Assembly (NCBI GenBank): GCA_019638675.1
Contig: JAHBTE010000001.1
Span: forward strand, 1,272,605-1,336,604
Source: Fimbriimonadaceae bacterium
Lineage (GTDB): Bacteria; Armatimonadota; Fimbriimonadia; Fimbriimonadales; Fimbriimonadaceae
Direction of reading: 5' to 3'
Length of the DNA stretch: 64,000 bases
Shown: one piece after another, positions 34,958 to 44,257 of the stretch
Numbering within the stretch: the first letter of the stretch is position 1
How the letters are laid out: each line of letters starts with the position of its first letter
Notes under the pieces: generated by a model
Told to the model about the DNA's origin: nothing
The model's input: only the letters and a program-made list of their open reading frames with translations
Database searches by the model: none
Made by a program: the position numbers and the translations under genes

Positions 34958-35428
34958 ATGAGCGAGATCAATCTCAAAACAATTAATCGACCGGAAACGA
35001 GTTACGTCGGTTTTCGGCATATCGGCGCATACAACCAAATCGGCAGTGCGATTGGCACCTTGTTTCAGCAGGCAATGCCGCGCGGAATCGAAGTAGCAGG
35101 GCCAGTAATAGGTGTTTTTCACGATGATCCAGGCGAAACACCCGAGGATCAACTCCGCAGTGATGCGGCGTTTGCCGTGAATAAAGATTACGATTTAGAG
35201 GGTACAGAACTGCATGCGTTTACCATTCCGGCGGGTGATTTTATCAGTTGCGACCACATCGGGCCGTATTCGGAACTTGGGGATTTGTGGCAGAAGTTCG
35301 CAGGTGAAGTGATGGCACAGCACGGTGATTCCGCGACATGGCAGTGGATTTTCGAGGAGTATCTCAACGACTGCGAAGAAGTCGGGATGGAGAATGCTCA
35401 TACTCGTTTGTTTGTGAGTCTGAAGTAG
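34958..35428 (+). CDS. GyrI-like small-molecule-binding protein
   Basis: A 156-residue stand-alone GyrI-like/AraC effector-binding domain. Typical features are the early YVGFRHIGAYNQIGSAIGTLFQQA helix, GVFHDDP, and the second half IPAGDFISCDHIGPYSELGDLWQKFAGEVM with FEEYLNDCEE, as in SbmC/GyrI proteins that bind hydrophobic compounds or gyrase. Without a DNA-binding domain it should act as a binding or hydrolase-like protein. Followed by a clear terminator. Confidence 0.85.
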   Translation: MSEINLKTINRPETSYVGFRHIGAYNQIGSAIGTLFQQAMPRGIEVAGPVIGVFHDDPGETPEDQLRSDAAFAVNKDYDLEGTELHAFTIPAGDFISCDHIGPYSELGDLWQKFAGEVMAQHGDSATWQWIFEEYLNDCEEVGMENAHTRLFVSLK

Positions 35429-35446
35429 AAATGTCTTTTCTTAATG

Positions 35447-35482
35447 CCCCTACCTTTGAATTTTCAAAGGTAGGGGATTTTA
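35447..35482 (+). terminator. Terminator after the GyrI-like gene
   Basis: A 14-bp perfect stem (arms 35447-35460 and 35463-35476, loop of two bases) followed by ATTTTA. Confidence 0.8.
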
Positions 35483-35489
35483 ATGTAGT

Positions 35490-35624
35490 CAACCCCGCCC
35501 TGCCCTCCCCAGGCTTGGGGAGGGAACTCTGATTTGTCTTCGTGGAAAACTGAGAAATTGAGCTAATAAGCTTCTGAAAGTGAGTTCTCCTCCCAAGTTT
35601 GGGAGGAGATAAAGAGGTGGGTTG
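35490..35624. repeat. REP/MITE-like palindromic element
   Basis: A 135-base element with imperfect terminal inverted repeats (CAACCCCGCC at the left, GGTGGGTTG at the right) and two internal hairpins: CCCTCCCCA-GGCT-TGGGGAGGG at 35503-35524 and CTCCTCCCAA-GT-TTGGGAGGAG at 35587-35608. The flanks of these hairpins (GGGAACTC and GAGTTCTC) also pair. It has no coding capacity. It sits between a terminator and the end of ribBA. Such twin-hairpin elements are usually dispersed genome-wide; only this copy is seen here. Confidence 0.6.
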
Positions 35625-35674
35625 GTAAGAATGTAGGCTACTGCCCTCCCAGAATTCGTTGGAAGAGTTAAGCC

Positions 35675-36874
35675 TTACGGTATCAGGTGACCCATCTTAT
35701 CTTTCTTCGTTTGAATGTACTTCTCGCTATGCTCGGTGGTCGGGGTGACAATGGGTACCGTTTCCACAATCTCTAGACCAAAGCCTTGGAGACCTGCGCG
35801 TTTGGCAGGGTTGTTAGAAATAAGCCGCATTTTGCGGACACCAAGATCGTAAAGCACCTGTGAACCGAGGCCGTAATCGCGTTGATCGGGTTTGAAACCG
35901 AGCGCTTCGTTCGCTTCGACTGTATCTAAACCTTGCTCTTGCAGTTCATAGGCGCGCAGTTTGTTGATGATGCCGATGCCGCGGCCTTCTTGCGCAATGT
36001 AAAGGACTACTCCTGAACCAGCTTCATCAATCATTTGCAATGCGGCAGAAAGTTGGTCGCCGCAGTCGCAGCGGAGCGAACCAAGGATATCCCCGGTCAA
36101 GCATGAACTGTGAACCCGTACCAAGGTTGGTTCAGCCGTGATTTCTCCTTTGACGATTGCAAGGAACGGTTCTGGTTCAACTTCAGTTTCGTAAGCGTAC
36201 AGGGTGAACTGACCGTATTTGGTGGGGAAGTTGATTGGCCCGGCGGATCGTCGGATGAGTTTTTCCATGCGCCGACGGTAGGCAATTAAATCTTCGATTG
36301 TGATGATGAGCAGACCATGTTTTTCGGCGTAGCTTTCCAACCCGCTACCCATGCGGAGCATTTCTCCGTCGTCGCCGACAATTTCTACTCCAACGGCAAC
36401 TGGTTTGGAATCGCACAAGCGGGCGAGATCAACACTGGCTTCTGTGTGGCCGGCTCGGCGGAGTACGCCGCCTTTTTCGGCTCTCAGAACCAACATGTGG
36501 CCTGGTCGCATGAGGTCGCTAGGAAGCGCGGCTTCGTCGCAGAAAACTGCGACAGTTTTTGCTCGGTCTCCAGCGGAAACGCCGGTGGTAGTTCCGTGGA
36601 CGGCATCAGCCGTTTCCGCCATTGCCGTGCCAAGCCGGGCGGTATTGGCTTTAGTCATCATTGGCACGCCTAGTTTTTCAAGCCTTTCGGGAGTTGTGCT
36701 GATGAACGGTACGCCGCGGCCTTCTTTGATCATGAAGTTCATGTCGTCGGGTTTGACGTGTTCGCCGAGCATGATCAAATCGCCTTCGTTCTCACGGGAA
36801 GGATCATCCACAACGATGACCATCTTGCCTGCCTTAAGTTCGGCTAAGGCATCAGGAATAGCGGCGATTGACAT
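35675..36874 (-). CDS. ribBA: Bifunctional DHBP synthase / GTP cyclohydrolase II
   Basis: A 399-residue fusion that makes both riboflavin precursors. The N-terminal RibB domain (1-200) has VVDDPSRENEGDLIMLGEHV and RAKTVAVFCDEAALPSDLMRPGHMLVLRA. The C-terminal RibA domain (about 205-399) has the zinc site CLTGDILGSLRCDCGDQL, the QEGRGIGI loop and a closing RLISNNPAKRAGLQGFGL. Length and domain order are normal. No FMN riboswitch was recognised in the 111 bases upstream. Confidence 0.95.
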   Translation of the reverse strand: MSIAAIPDALAELKAGKMVIVVDDPSRENEGDLIMLGEHVKPDDMNFMIKEGRGVPFISTTPERLEKLGVPMMTKANTARLGTAMAETADAVHGTTTGVSAGDRAKTVAVFCDEAALPSDLMRPGHMLVLRAEKGGVLRRAGHTEASVDLARLCDSKPVAVGVEIVGDDGEMLRMGSGLESYAEKHGLLIITIEDLIAYRRRMEKLIRRSAGPINFPTKYGQFTLYAYETEVEPEPFLAIVKGEITAEPTLVRVHSSCLTGDILGSLRCDCGDQLSAALQMIDEAGSGVVLYIAQEGRGIGIINKLRAYELQEQGLDTVEANEALGFKPDQRDYGLGSQVLYDLGVRKMRLISNNPAKRAGLQGFGLEIVETVPIVTPTTEHSEKYIQTKKDKMGHLIP

Positions 36875-36985
36875 TCTATTGCTATTCTACGGCGGAATTG
36901 TTTGAGGCGGTGGTTCGACTGGTATTTAGGCTTGGGTATCAATTTTTGGGAGAATCGAAACCAAACTTAACTTGAACTCTGTAAT

Positions 36986-37618
36986 ATGGATGTTATGACT
37001 AAGGGGTTATGGATTGTTGGATTTGTTTTGAGTACCGCAATGATTGGTTGCGCGCCAAAAAATGTTGTTACACTCAAGCGGGATGCCGCTCCGGTTGCGG
37101 CGATCAACGGATTTTATGAGAGGGCAGAAGATGGTTATTCCATGTGGGTGCCGGAGAACTATCAAGTTCCAAAAGATCCTGGTCTGAGCACAGGTGATTT
37201 ACAAAATCTTAGTAATCCGGTGGTGGGTTACGGAATGGGAAATGGTCAAGAATCAACCACCGCCGGGGCGAAGCTTGTTTTGCACGACAAGAACTATAAG
37301 CCCATTCCAGGAGAACCGGCAACCGGACTCACCATGAATATCGAAACCAAGGGTGGCGGGGCAGACTTGGAAGGTGAATTTAAGAAGCTCACCGATGGCA
37401 TGATGAACGAGGAGACTTCCAAGCTGGATCTTCCGGTTGGCCCGGCTTATGAAATCAAGTCACGAGTCAAGATGGTCACCGGCGACGAAGTGTGGCGAAT
37501 TCACTATCTGATTTGTGACGGTGAAAAGGTCTATCACCTTGAATTCACAACCACCAATGGCGCGGAAGCGATTAAAGATATCGCTCCGGTTGTTGCTGAT
37601 AGTTTTCGCGTGAACTAA
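36986..37618 (+). CDS. Putative lipoprotein of unknown function
   Basis: A 210-residue protein with a lipoprotein signal (LWIVGFVLSTAMIGC, Cys at about residue 22; starts at the ATG 36986 or 36995). The mature part is a soluble alpha/beta domain with YERAEDGYSMWVPENYQVPKDP and a C-terminal EVWRIHYLICDGEKVYHLEFTT, reminiscent of PsbP/DUF1795-like proteins, but the match is weak. Convergent with the AI-2E transporter gene, overlapping it by 4 bases. Confidence 0.65.
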   Translation: MDVMTKGLWIVGFVLSTAMIGCAPKNVVTLKRDAAPVAAINGFYERAEDGYSMWVPENYQVPKDPGLSTGDLQNLSNPVVGYGMGNGQESTTAGAKLVLHDKNYKPIPGEPATGLTMNIETKGGGADLEGEFKKLTDGMMNEETSKLDLPVGPAYEIKSRVKMVTGDEVWRIHYLICDGEKVYHLEFTTTNGAEAIKDIAPVVADSFRVN

Positions 37619-38700
37619 GCAGGCTGAGGTTCTTCGGTTGTTTCCTCTGATTCAGGTTGCAACCGGAGAACATCAATTACCGCGAGGATAACTGTTAGCA
37701 ACATTGGGCCAGCCATCAACCCAACTGGGCCAAGAACGAGCACTCCGCCAAGCAAAGCAAAGAAGATCGGAATCGGGTGCAGTTTCGTGTTTGCTCCGAT
37801 GAAGAATGGGCGGAGCACGTTATCAATGTTGGAGATGACGATAAACCCAACTGCAAGTACAGTAATTCCTTGCCAAATCTTGCCTTGGAATAATAATGAA
37901 AGCCCAACGGGAACGTAGATCACCGGAGCGCCAAGCATTGGAATCGTGCAGAACAAGGTAGTAATCAACATCAATGCTACGGTTCCAGGAACTCCTGCAA
38001 TCCAATAGACGAGGCCAGCTATCGCACCTTGAATACCAGCCACCACCACAACGGCAAAAAACACTGAGCGAACCGTGGTTGCAACACGTTCGAGAATGGC
38101 TTGAGTTTGCTCTCGTTTGAGTGGGATTAAGTCAAGAATTACATCGCTCATGTTGTGACAGTCTCGCACCATGAAAAATGTAGTGAGCAATGCGATTATG
38201 AGGGTAACGACGGTGACTACAAAGCTCTGCAAGCCGTTAACCAGAGGGCCGGTAATTCCTTTCGCCAGTTGAGATTCATTTTTTTCAATGAGATCCACCA
38301 GGTTGACGTTGGTCACTCCAAGTTGCTGGAGAACTGGTTGCGCCGCCTTGTCAAGCTCCGTGCCGATGGCGCGAAGGATCGAATGATCAGCGGAAGTGCG
38401 GCTAGTCGCGACAAGTTCTTGCGCATAGCTCACCACTTGAACGCCCGCAATCGATCCAAGTACGGCTAGCGGAAGGATTACGACGAACGCTGGCACCAAG
38501 GTAACTGTTAAAGCGGCAAAAGAACGGTTCCAGCCTGCTTCCACCATTTTAGTGAACCGAGGGTAGAGCAGTATGCTGAAAACTGTTGCCCAAAGGATGG
38601 CAGGAACAAACGGCCAAACAATAAACACCGACGCAATCGTGACGACGATTGTAAATAACCAGAAAATGATCAAAGAATTCTTCGCTCTAAATTCGTCCAT
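37615..38700 (-). CDS. AI-2E family (UPF0118) transporter
   Basis: A 361-residue inner-membrane protein with about seven or eight membrane segments in the AI-2E exporter pattern: two N-terminal pairs (FWLFTIVVTIASVFIVWPFVPAILWA, FAALTVTLVPAFVVILPLA), a central soluble loop of about 80 residues, and the conserved GVPGTVALMLITTLFCTIPMLGAPVIYVP and IFFALLGGVLVLGPVGLMAGPMLL segments. Some relatives export autoinducer-2, others act as Na+/H+ antiporters; the substrate cannot be fixed from sequence. Confidence 0.88.
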   Translation of the reverse strand: MDEFRAKNSLIIFWLFTIVVTIASVFIVWPFVPAILWATVFSILLYPRFTKMVEAGWNRSFAALTVTLVPAFVVILPLAVLGSIAGVQVVSYAQELVATSRTSADHSILRAIGTELDKAAQPVLQQLGVTNVNLVDLIEKNESQLAKGITGPLVNGLQSFVVTVVTLIIALLTTFFMVRDCHNMSDVILDLIPLKREQTQAILERVATTVRSVFFAVVVVAGIQGAIAGLVYWIAGVPGTVALMLITTLFCTIPMLGAPVIYVPVGLSLLFQGKIWQGITVLAVGFIVISNIDNVLRPFFIGANTKLHPIPIFFALLGGVLVLGPVGLMAGPMLLTVILAVIDVLRLQPESEETTEEPQPA

Positions 38701-38721
38701 GGTGTCTGTAATCCTCTCCGT

Positions 38722-40122
38722 TTAGTTTTGATGGTCTACGCCGCTGTGGTTAGGACGGTTTCGCAGGTATTTGTGGAGTGCGTCTTTTGCCGCTTCTTTG
38801 TCTTCCGGGCCGATTTTCCCTTCAATCACTAAGTTTTCGAGGTGGTTTTTGATTTCTCCAATAATTGGGCCGGGCTGAATCTGCAAGATTTCCGTAATAT
38901 CGTCTCCGTTTAATGGAGACTGCCATTTGCTGACCGGAGCTGAGATTTTAGTTTCTTCCAGCTTTTTTTTAATAGGCTCAAGGTCAAGTTTTCGTACACC
39001 CGACTTGAGTGAGGAAGCATCGGCATGAATCAATTCAAGCCATGCTTCTAAACTATCGCCGAGGTCGCGAACAATCCGGCGAGCGGCGGGGGTTGACATG
39101 GACTCCATGCTGTTGAGGCGCATGTGGTTGCGGACAAGCAGTCGCACTTCGCTTGCCATATCTTGCGAATACCTCCAGCGATTGCAGAGTTCGTAAGCAA
39201 GGTTAGCCCCGACTACCTCATGGTCAAAGAACCGAATATCGCCCCTCTCATCAATAGATTTCGTTTGTGGTTTTGCGATGTCGTGAAGCAAGCAAGCAAG
39301 CGCGAGCGTAAGATCGTTTGTTTCTGCATTTTTCAGGACTGCCAATGTATGAACCCAGACATCCGCGTAATGGTATTTGCCTTGCTCAACTCCAACCATC
39401 GCCTCAAGTTCGCTGGCCCAAGTTTTGAGAAGCCCGAATACTCTGAGTTCTTCGAGGGCGATATCAGGGTTTGGCCCAGTGATGATTTTTGAGAATTCAT
39501 CTCGAATGCGTTCCTGCGAAATGATTTCCAGCCGATGGGATTCCTGCTTTAGAGCTTCGGCTAAGCCGGGAGCAAACCCAAATCCTAACTGGTGCTTGAA
39601 CCGCACGGCCCTAAGCATCCGGAGAGGATCATCATGAAAAGTTGCGGCTGGCTCAAGGGGAGTTCTCAGGACTCTCGCTTCTAGGTCGGCGACTGCATTG
39701 CCGAGCAAGTCAACTGTTTCGCTGATGTGGACATTGAGCAAAAGGGTGTTGACCGTAAAGTCTCGGCGGTATGCATCGTCGAGTAGAGTCGCGGGCTCAG
39801 TGTGTGGTTTGCGTGAATCCGAATCATAAGATTCCCGCCGCGCCGTGATCAGTTCAATTTGCGTTTCTTCGATTTGAACCATCGCAGTGCCAAATCGGGC
39901 GAAAATCTGCGGCTTTATCGTGCTTGCGCCAGATTGAAAAAGAAGGTCGGCGAGTTCGGTTGCATCAAGCTCTGTGACCAAATCAAGGTCGTTTTTGGGC
40001 GGCAAACCAAGCATTGAATCACGCACGGCTCCGCCAACCAAATAGAGTTGATTCTCAAATTTGGTTCCGCTGGTAACGGCGGCGATTATTTGAATCGCGG
40101 GATGGCTGAGAAGCTGGTTCAC
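38722..40122 (-). CDS. tRNA nucleotidyltransferase / poly(A) polymerase family protein with HD domain
   Basis: A 466-residue class II nucleotidyltransferase. The head has LVGGAVRDSMLGLPPKNDLDLV (residues 28-49, with the GG and DxD metal motifs), then RRESYDSDSRKPH and RRDFTVNTLLLN, and the RMLRAVRFKHQLGF flexible region. The C-terminal half has an HD-type motif (CLLHDIAKP, about 284-292, and VGANLAYELCNRWRYS). This architecture is that of CCA-adding enzymes with an HD phosphohydrolase domain. It could add CCA, only A, or CC; relatives in some lineages divide the task between two proteins. Confidence 0.9.
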   Translation of the reverse strand: MNQLLSHPAIQIIAAVTSGTKFENQLYLVGGAVRDSMLGLPPKNDLDLVTELDATELADLLFQSGASTIKPQIFARFGTAMVQIEETQIELITARRESYDSDSRKPHTEPATLLDDAYRRDFTVNTLLLNVHISETVDLLGNAVADLEARVLRTPLEPAATFHDDPLRMLRAVRFKHQLGFGFAPGLAEALKQESHRLEIISQERIRDEFSKIITGPNPDIALEELRVFGLLKTWASELEAMVGVEQGKYHYADVWVHTLAVLKNAETNDLTLALACLLHDIAKPQTKSIDERGDIRFFDHEVVGANLAYELCNRWRYSQDMASEVRLLVRNHMRLNSMESMSTPAARRIVRDLGDSLEAWLELIHADASSLKSGVRKLDLEPIKKKLEETKISAPVSKWQSPLNGDDITEILQIQPGPIIGEIKNHLENLVIEGKIGPEDKEAAKDALHKYLRNRPNHSGVDHQN

Positions 40123-40216
40123 TGACTAATTAATTGATATACGGTTTTACCAGTGCATTTGTTGGTTTGCTCAACCGTGGGAATTTTGTGCAAATGATTC
40201 GGGATATGATAAGGAT

Positions 40217-41656
40217 ATGGCTGAGCAAGAGGAAAAGAAGACCGACGATAAATCTCCCGAGAAAAAGGTGATGACCGAAGAGGCTCCGGTTGCGCGAACG
40301 GGGAAGATCAAAGGTCTGGAATACGATATCGAAACCGGTCAAATGCCCATCAAGAACGATGAGGGCGAGATCGAAGCTCAGGTTTTCTATCACTACTATC
40401 GCGCAAAGGGTGGAAAAGATCGCCCGCTCATTTTCAGCTTTAACGGCGGACCAGGATCGCCCAGTTTGTGGCTCCACATGGGAACCATGGGGCCAAAACG
40501 GGTGAAAATGGAATCGGATGGCAACATGCCACAACCTCCTTACCAATTGGTTGAAAATCCTCACAACTGGCTAGCGTTTGCTGACCTCGTATTTATTGAT
40601 CCGGTCGGAACAGGCTACAGCCGCGCCAAGGATGAAGACACCGCCGCAAAAAAACACTGGGGAATAAAAGGAGATATTGAAGCGGTTGGCGAATTCATCC
40701 GATTGTTCCTCACGCGCAAAGAACGGTGGACTTCTGCTCTCTATCTCGCAGGAGAAAGTTATGGCACCACCCGCGCAAGCGGACTCAGCGGTTATTTGAT
40801 TGAACGCGGAATCACGTTTAACGGTTTGATTTTGGTGAGTTCAATTATGAACTTCCAAACCGCACGGTTTAACAAAGGGAACGATTTGCCATATCCACTC
40901 TTTTTGCCAACTTACACGGCAACCGCGCACTACCACGGAAAGATCAAAGGCGAATTGCAAAAAGTTCTCAAAGATGTGCGCGAGTTTGCACTCGGAGAAT
41001 ACTGGTCAGCATTGGCTAAAGGTTCGTTGCTTGATGATAGAACGAGAAGTTCAGTCCGTAAGAAACTAGCCGGATTCACTGGACTCAGCGAAGAATATCT
41101 CGACGGTTGCGACCTGCGTCCAGAAATCTGGAAGTTCTGTAAGCAACTCTTGAGGTCGGAGGGCCGAACAGTTGGCCGTCTTGATTCACGGTTTAAGGGA
41201 ATTGACGACACTGTTCATGGTGTGAACGAAGGGCCAGAACACGATCCAAGCATGAGCCTGCTGATGGGGCCGTACACCTCGCTTTACAACCACTATGCTC
41301 GTGTGGAATGTGGTTACGAAACCGACGTTGAATACTGCGTTTTCAAAGGAATCAAGAAACCTTGGGATTGGGGCAGTGCAGGCGATGGCCATCCGGATAC
41401 AAGCGAAGCATTACGCAAAGCGATGGCTCGCAACCCGTACATGGGAGTGTTTGTCGCCAGTGGTTACTACGACCTTGCGACTCCATTCTTCGCAACCGAA
41501 TACACAGTTTCTCATCTCGGTTTAGATGAAAGCTTGCGCAAGAACATTGAAATTCAAGAGTACGAAGCTGGGCACATGATGTATATCCATGAAGGATCGT
41601 TGAAAAAACTAGCGGCCGACGTTAAGAAATTCGTCGACCGCACAAAGGGCAATTAG
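40217..41656 (+). CDS. S10 family serine carboxypeptidase-like protein
   Basis: A 479-residue alpha/beta-hydrolase peptidase of family S10. The oxyanion region FSFNGGPGSPSLWLHMGTMGP is at about 74-94, the nucleophile AGESYGTTRASGL at about 179-191, an Asp in ASGYYDLATPF, and the His in YEAGHMMYIHE near the C-terminus, completing a Ser-Asp-His triad. No signal peptide is seen and the first 30 residues are highly charged, so it is probably intracellular, unlike most S10 enzymes. AAGGA lies 5 bases before the ATG. Confidence 0.88.
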   Translation: MAEQEEKKTDDKSPEKKVMTEEAPVARTGKIKGLEYDIETGQMPIKNDEGEIEAQVFYHYYRAKGGKDRPLIFSFNGGPGSPSLWLHMGTMGPKRVKMESDGNMPQPPYQLVENPHNWLAFADLVFIDPVGTGYSRAKDEDTAAKKHWGIKGDIEAVGEFIRLFLTRKERWTSALYLAGESYGTTRASGLSGYLIERGITFNGLILVSSIMNFQTARFNKGNDLPYPLFLPTYTATAHYHGKIKGELQKVLKDVREFALGEYWSALAKGSLLDDRTRSSVRKKLAGFTGLSEEYLDGCDLRPEIWKFCKQLLRSEGRTVGRLDSRFKGIDDTVHGVNEGPEHDPSMSLLMGPYTSLYNHYARVECGYETDVEYCVFKGIKKPWDWGSAGDGHPDTSEALRKAMARNPYMGVFVASGYYDLATPFFATEYTVSHLGLDESLRKNIEIQEYEAGHMMYIHEGSLKKLAADVKKFVDRTKGN

Positions 41657-41665
41657 AACTGATGT

Positions 41666-42226
41666 TTAGTTCTTTGGGATACTGGCCGTCAGTGTGATGA
41701 CGGTCTTCCCATCATTTTTTGCTGCGCTGATGTAAACGTTTGCCTTCTTTGATGTCTGTCCGCCAATCATGTAATTCCCGTTGGAATTTGCTTCTGATTT
41801 ATCTTTCACAATCATCGGCCTGTAGAACTCGACAACCTTTTCTGGCGAATCGGTTGTGTAGGAAAGCGATGTAATTACTGATTCCTGGGGAGATTCCACT
41901 GTATTTTGGTTGTTTTTATCCTGAGTTGCACCTGGATATGCTTTTAGTCCGAAGTCTTCGAAAGCCACTGATTTACCAGCTTGCATGTTAACTTCCCCAT
42001 CTTGAGTTTTGATGGTTGTTGTGCCAGAGCTCGCATCGTGAGTCATTTCGTTCCCTTTGTCATCCTTATAGGTTGAAACGTCACCTTTGGTAGTTGTGGT
42101 AACTGAACCATCGGGAGTATTGACCGTGACCGATTGCGATCCATCTATATTTTTGGTTGCTGTGACTGGTGGTTTGCAAGCGGCGAGGCCAAGCGTAAGA
42201 ATTGCAAAGATGATGAACCGTGGCAT
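41666..42226 (-). CDS. Lipoprotein, paralogue of the upstream gene
   Basis: A 186-residue lipoprotein. The start at 42226 gives a proper signal with lipobox (FAILTLGLAAC); the longer in-frame ATG at 42361 lies in the neighbouring gene. After a Thr/Asp-rich beta segment the C-terminal half (SYTTDSPEKVVEFYRPMI ... GGQTSKKANVYISAAKNDGKTVITLTAS) is homologous to the same part of the gene at 42255. The KVVEFY pattern recalls domains that follow a 'difference over time' lipoprotein layout, but no named family is certain. Confidence 0.7.
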   Translation of the reverse strand: MPRFIIFAILTLGLAACKPPVTATKNIDGSQSVTVNTPDGSVTTTTKGDVSTYKDDKGNEMTHDASSGTTTIKTQDGEVNMQAGKSVAFEDFGLKAYPGATQDKNNQNTVESPQESVITSLSYTTDSPEKVVEFYRPMIVKDKSEANSNGNYMIGGQTSKKANVYISAAKNDGKTVITLTASIPKN

Positions 42227-42254
42227 GGTATTCCCATTATGCCAAAAATGGAGG

Positions 42255-42785
42255 CTACAGCTGTTTTTTAAGCGTCGCCGTAACTGTGACCTGAGTCTTG
42301 TCCTTTGATTTGCTGGCGACGATAAACGCGTTCGCACCTTTATCCGTGATTCCACCGACAACCGCTGTATCTTTGGTCACAGATTTACTCTTATTAGACT
42401 TAATGAGCTTAGAGTAAAAGTCCGCAACCTTTGAGGGGGAGTCTTTTGTAAAGAAAGAAACGCTAAGGCTCTTCTCATCGCCCTTTGGTTCCACCGACCG
42501 TTCCTGATTATCTTTGAGTGCTCTAGGGTATTCCTTAAATCCGAACTCAGCGAGGCTTACCAGCCCGGATGGTGGAACAGGCGGCTTGTTGAGGTCAGGG
42601 CTTTGTTTGTTTGGTTTGAACTGATTCAGATCGGGAGGAGTTCTCGGGTCTGTTAGCGTGGGAACTTCGGTGGGAGTTGAGTTGCTATCCGAAGGCGGTT
42701 TAGGAATTTCAACCAGTGGCACAGGATCTTTTTTGCATGCAGCAAGGCTAGAAGAGATTAATAGAGCAAGCAGGATATATCTCAT
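42255..42785 (-). CDS. Lipoprotein, tandem paralogue
   Basis: A 176-residue lipoprotein with signal MRYILLALLISSSLAAC; the start at 42785 is preferred over an upstream in-frame ATG at 42812. A Pro-rich linker (about 25-75) follows the lipid anchor. The C-terminal domain (FFTKDSPSKVADFYSKLI ... VGGITDKGANAFIVASKSKDKTQVTVTATL) matches that of the downstream lipoprotein, showing a tandem duplication. Function unknown. Confidence 0.7.
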   Translation of the reverse strand: MRYILLALLISSSLAACKKDPVPLVEIPKPPSDSNSTPTEVPTLTDPRTPPDLNQFKPNKQSPDLNKPPVPPSGLVSLAEFGFKEYPRALKDNQERSVEPKGDEKSLSVSFFTKDSPSKVADFYSKLIKSNKSKSVTKDTAVVGGITDKGANAFIVASKSKDKTQVTVTATLKKQL

Positions 42786-42838
42786 TTTTAATTTGTGAAG
42801 TGACCGAGGCAATTGTACTTGCCTCGGTCACCGATTGT

Positions 42839-44257
42839 TTACGCCTTGTGAATCGCCATTCCGTGAGCGTCTTCGTACGCTTCCAGAACGACTTCAGCCA
42901 TGGTCGGGTGAGCGTGGATCGACATTGCCATAGAATCCAGCGTTGCTTCCAAATTGAGCGCGGCGACTCCTTCATGAATCATATCCGTTACGTGGCTGCC
43001 GATCATGTGCAGGCCAAGGATTTCCCCGTACTTGGCGTCCACCACAACTTTAACAAACCCATCTTGGTGACCCGAAGCCATCGCTTTTCCGTTGGGGCGA
43101 AACATTCCCTTTCCAACTTTAACGTCGTAACCTTGAGTTTTAGCTTGTTCTTCGGTAAGTCCAACACTGGCAACTTCAGGAACTGTGTAAACGCAGTTTG
43201 GAACTGCTTTGTAGTCTGCCTTTTCCTTTTCACCCTTGATGATGTTGGTGACCGCGATGATTCCTTCGTGAGAAGCTACATGCGCAAGTTGAATTCGACC
43301 GGTAACGTCGCCGATTGCATAGATGTGGGGAACGTGGGTGACGAGCGTGTCGTCTACAACTTCCACTCCGCGTCGGTGGAGTTTGACTCCGATTTTCTCA
43401 AGGTTCATGCCGTCGGTATTTGCTTTGCGGCCAACGCCGAGTAGAACGACATCTACTTCGATCACTTCAACGTTTGATCCAACCTTGACGTGGCAGTGCC
43501 AAACCTTGCCTTTCTTTTCGCACTTTTCGAGTGCGGCGCCAACTTTGACTTTCACGCCAATCTTGGACATTTGTTTGCTGAGTTCCTTCCCGAGCTCTTC
43601 GTCGAACATAGGAATCAGGTTCGGCATCATTTCAACGAGGGTGACTTCAGCACCAAGTCCGCCGAAAACGTAGCTGAATTCGCATCCAACCGCGCCACCG
43701 CCAAGAATCAGCATTCGCTTTGGCAGGTGATCAGCGGTTACAGCTTCGTCGCTGGTCCAAACTCCATTTTCTCGGCCGCCTTCTAAGCCAGGAACGGGAA
43801 TATGGATAACGCTGGAACCCATCGCAAGCACGAAGTTCTTCGCCCGGATCGTGCGAGATTTGCCGTCTTTTTCGACTTCGATCGTGTTGGCATCTTTGAA
43901 TTTCGCAAATCCTTCAACGTGCTCAATCTTGTTTTTCTTGAACAGGTAACCAACACCGCCTCGTTGGGTTTGAACGATCTTGTCTTTTCGTTCCATGATC
44001 TTCGCGAAGTCGAATCCGATTTCGCCGCCGATCTTCACTCCAAGAGCATCGGCGTGCTTGGCATCGTGGAGTCGCTCAACACTGCCGATCATCGCTTTGC
44101 TTGGGATACAGCCCCAGTTCAGACAAGTTCCGCCGAGATATTCCTTTTCAACGCAGATCACTTTGGCTCCGAGTTGAGCGGCGCGGATGGCGGCAACGTA
44201 GCCTCCAGGTCCAGCGCCAATTACGACGATATCTGCATCAAAGTTTTCTGTGGCCAT
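42839..44257 (-). CDS. lpdA: Dihydrolipoyl dehydrogenase
   Basis: A 472-residue FAD-dependent E3 component of 2-oxo acid dehydrogenases or the glycine cleavage system. It has the N-terminal FAD site VVIGAGPGGYVAAIRAAQLG, the redox disulfide GGTCLNWGCIPSK, the NAD site MLILGGGAVGCEFSYVF, and the C-terminal HAHPTMAEVVLEA with the catalytic His. I chose the ATG at 44257 (MATENFDAD), the usual family start; the frame extends upstream to a GTG at 44401 with a 48-residue extension of unknown significance. The other subunits of the complex are not in this window. Confidence 0.93.
   Translation of the reverse strand: MATENFDADIVVIGAGPGGYVAAIRAAQLGAKVICVEKEYLGGTCLNWGCIPSKAMIGSVERLHDAKHADALGVKIGGEIGFDFAKIMERKDKIVQTQRGGVGYLFKKNKIEHVEGFAKFKDANTIEVEKDGKSRTIRAKNFVLAMGSSVIHIPVPGLEGGRENGVWTSDEAVTADHLPKRMLILGGGAVGCEFSYVFGGLGAEVTLVEMMPNLIPMFDEELGKELSKQMSKIGVKVKVGAALEKCEKKGKVWHCHVKVGSNVEVIEVDVVLLGVGRKANTDGMNLEKIGVKLHRRGVEVVDDTLVTHVPHIYAIGDVTGRIQLAHVASHEGIIAVTNIIKGEKEKADYKAVPNCVYTVPEVASVGLTEEQAKTQGYDVKVGKGMFRPNGKAMASGHQDGFVKVVVDAKYGEILGLHMIGSHVTDMIHEGVAALNLEATLDSMAMSIHAHPTMAEVVLEAYEDAHGMAIHKA

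Noticed and set aside
36317-36905. Two plus-strand open frames inside ribBA
   Set aside because: Antisense shadows of ribBA; composition is Ser/Pro/Ala-rich without family resemblance.
36875-36985. FMN riboswitch upstream of ribBA
   Set aside because: The conserved RFN sequence blocks were not found in this short gap.
42800-43444. 214-codon plus-strand frame over lpdA
   Set aside because: Antisense to lpdA with no supporting signals.
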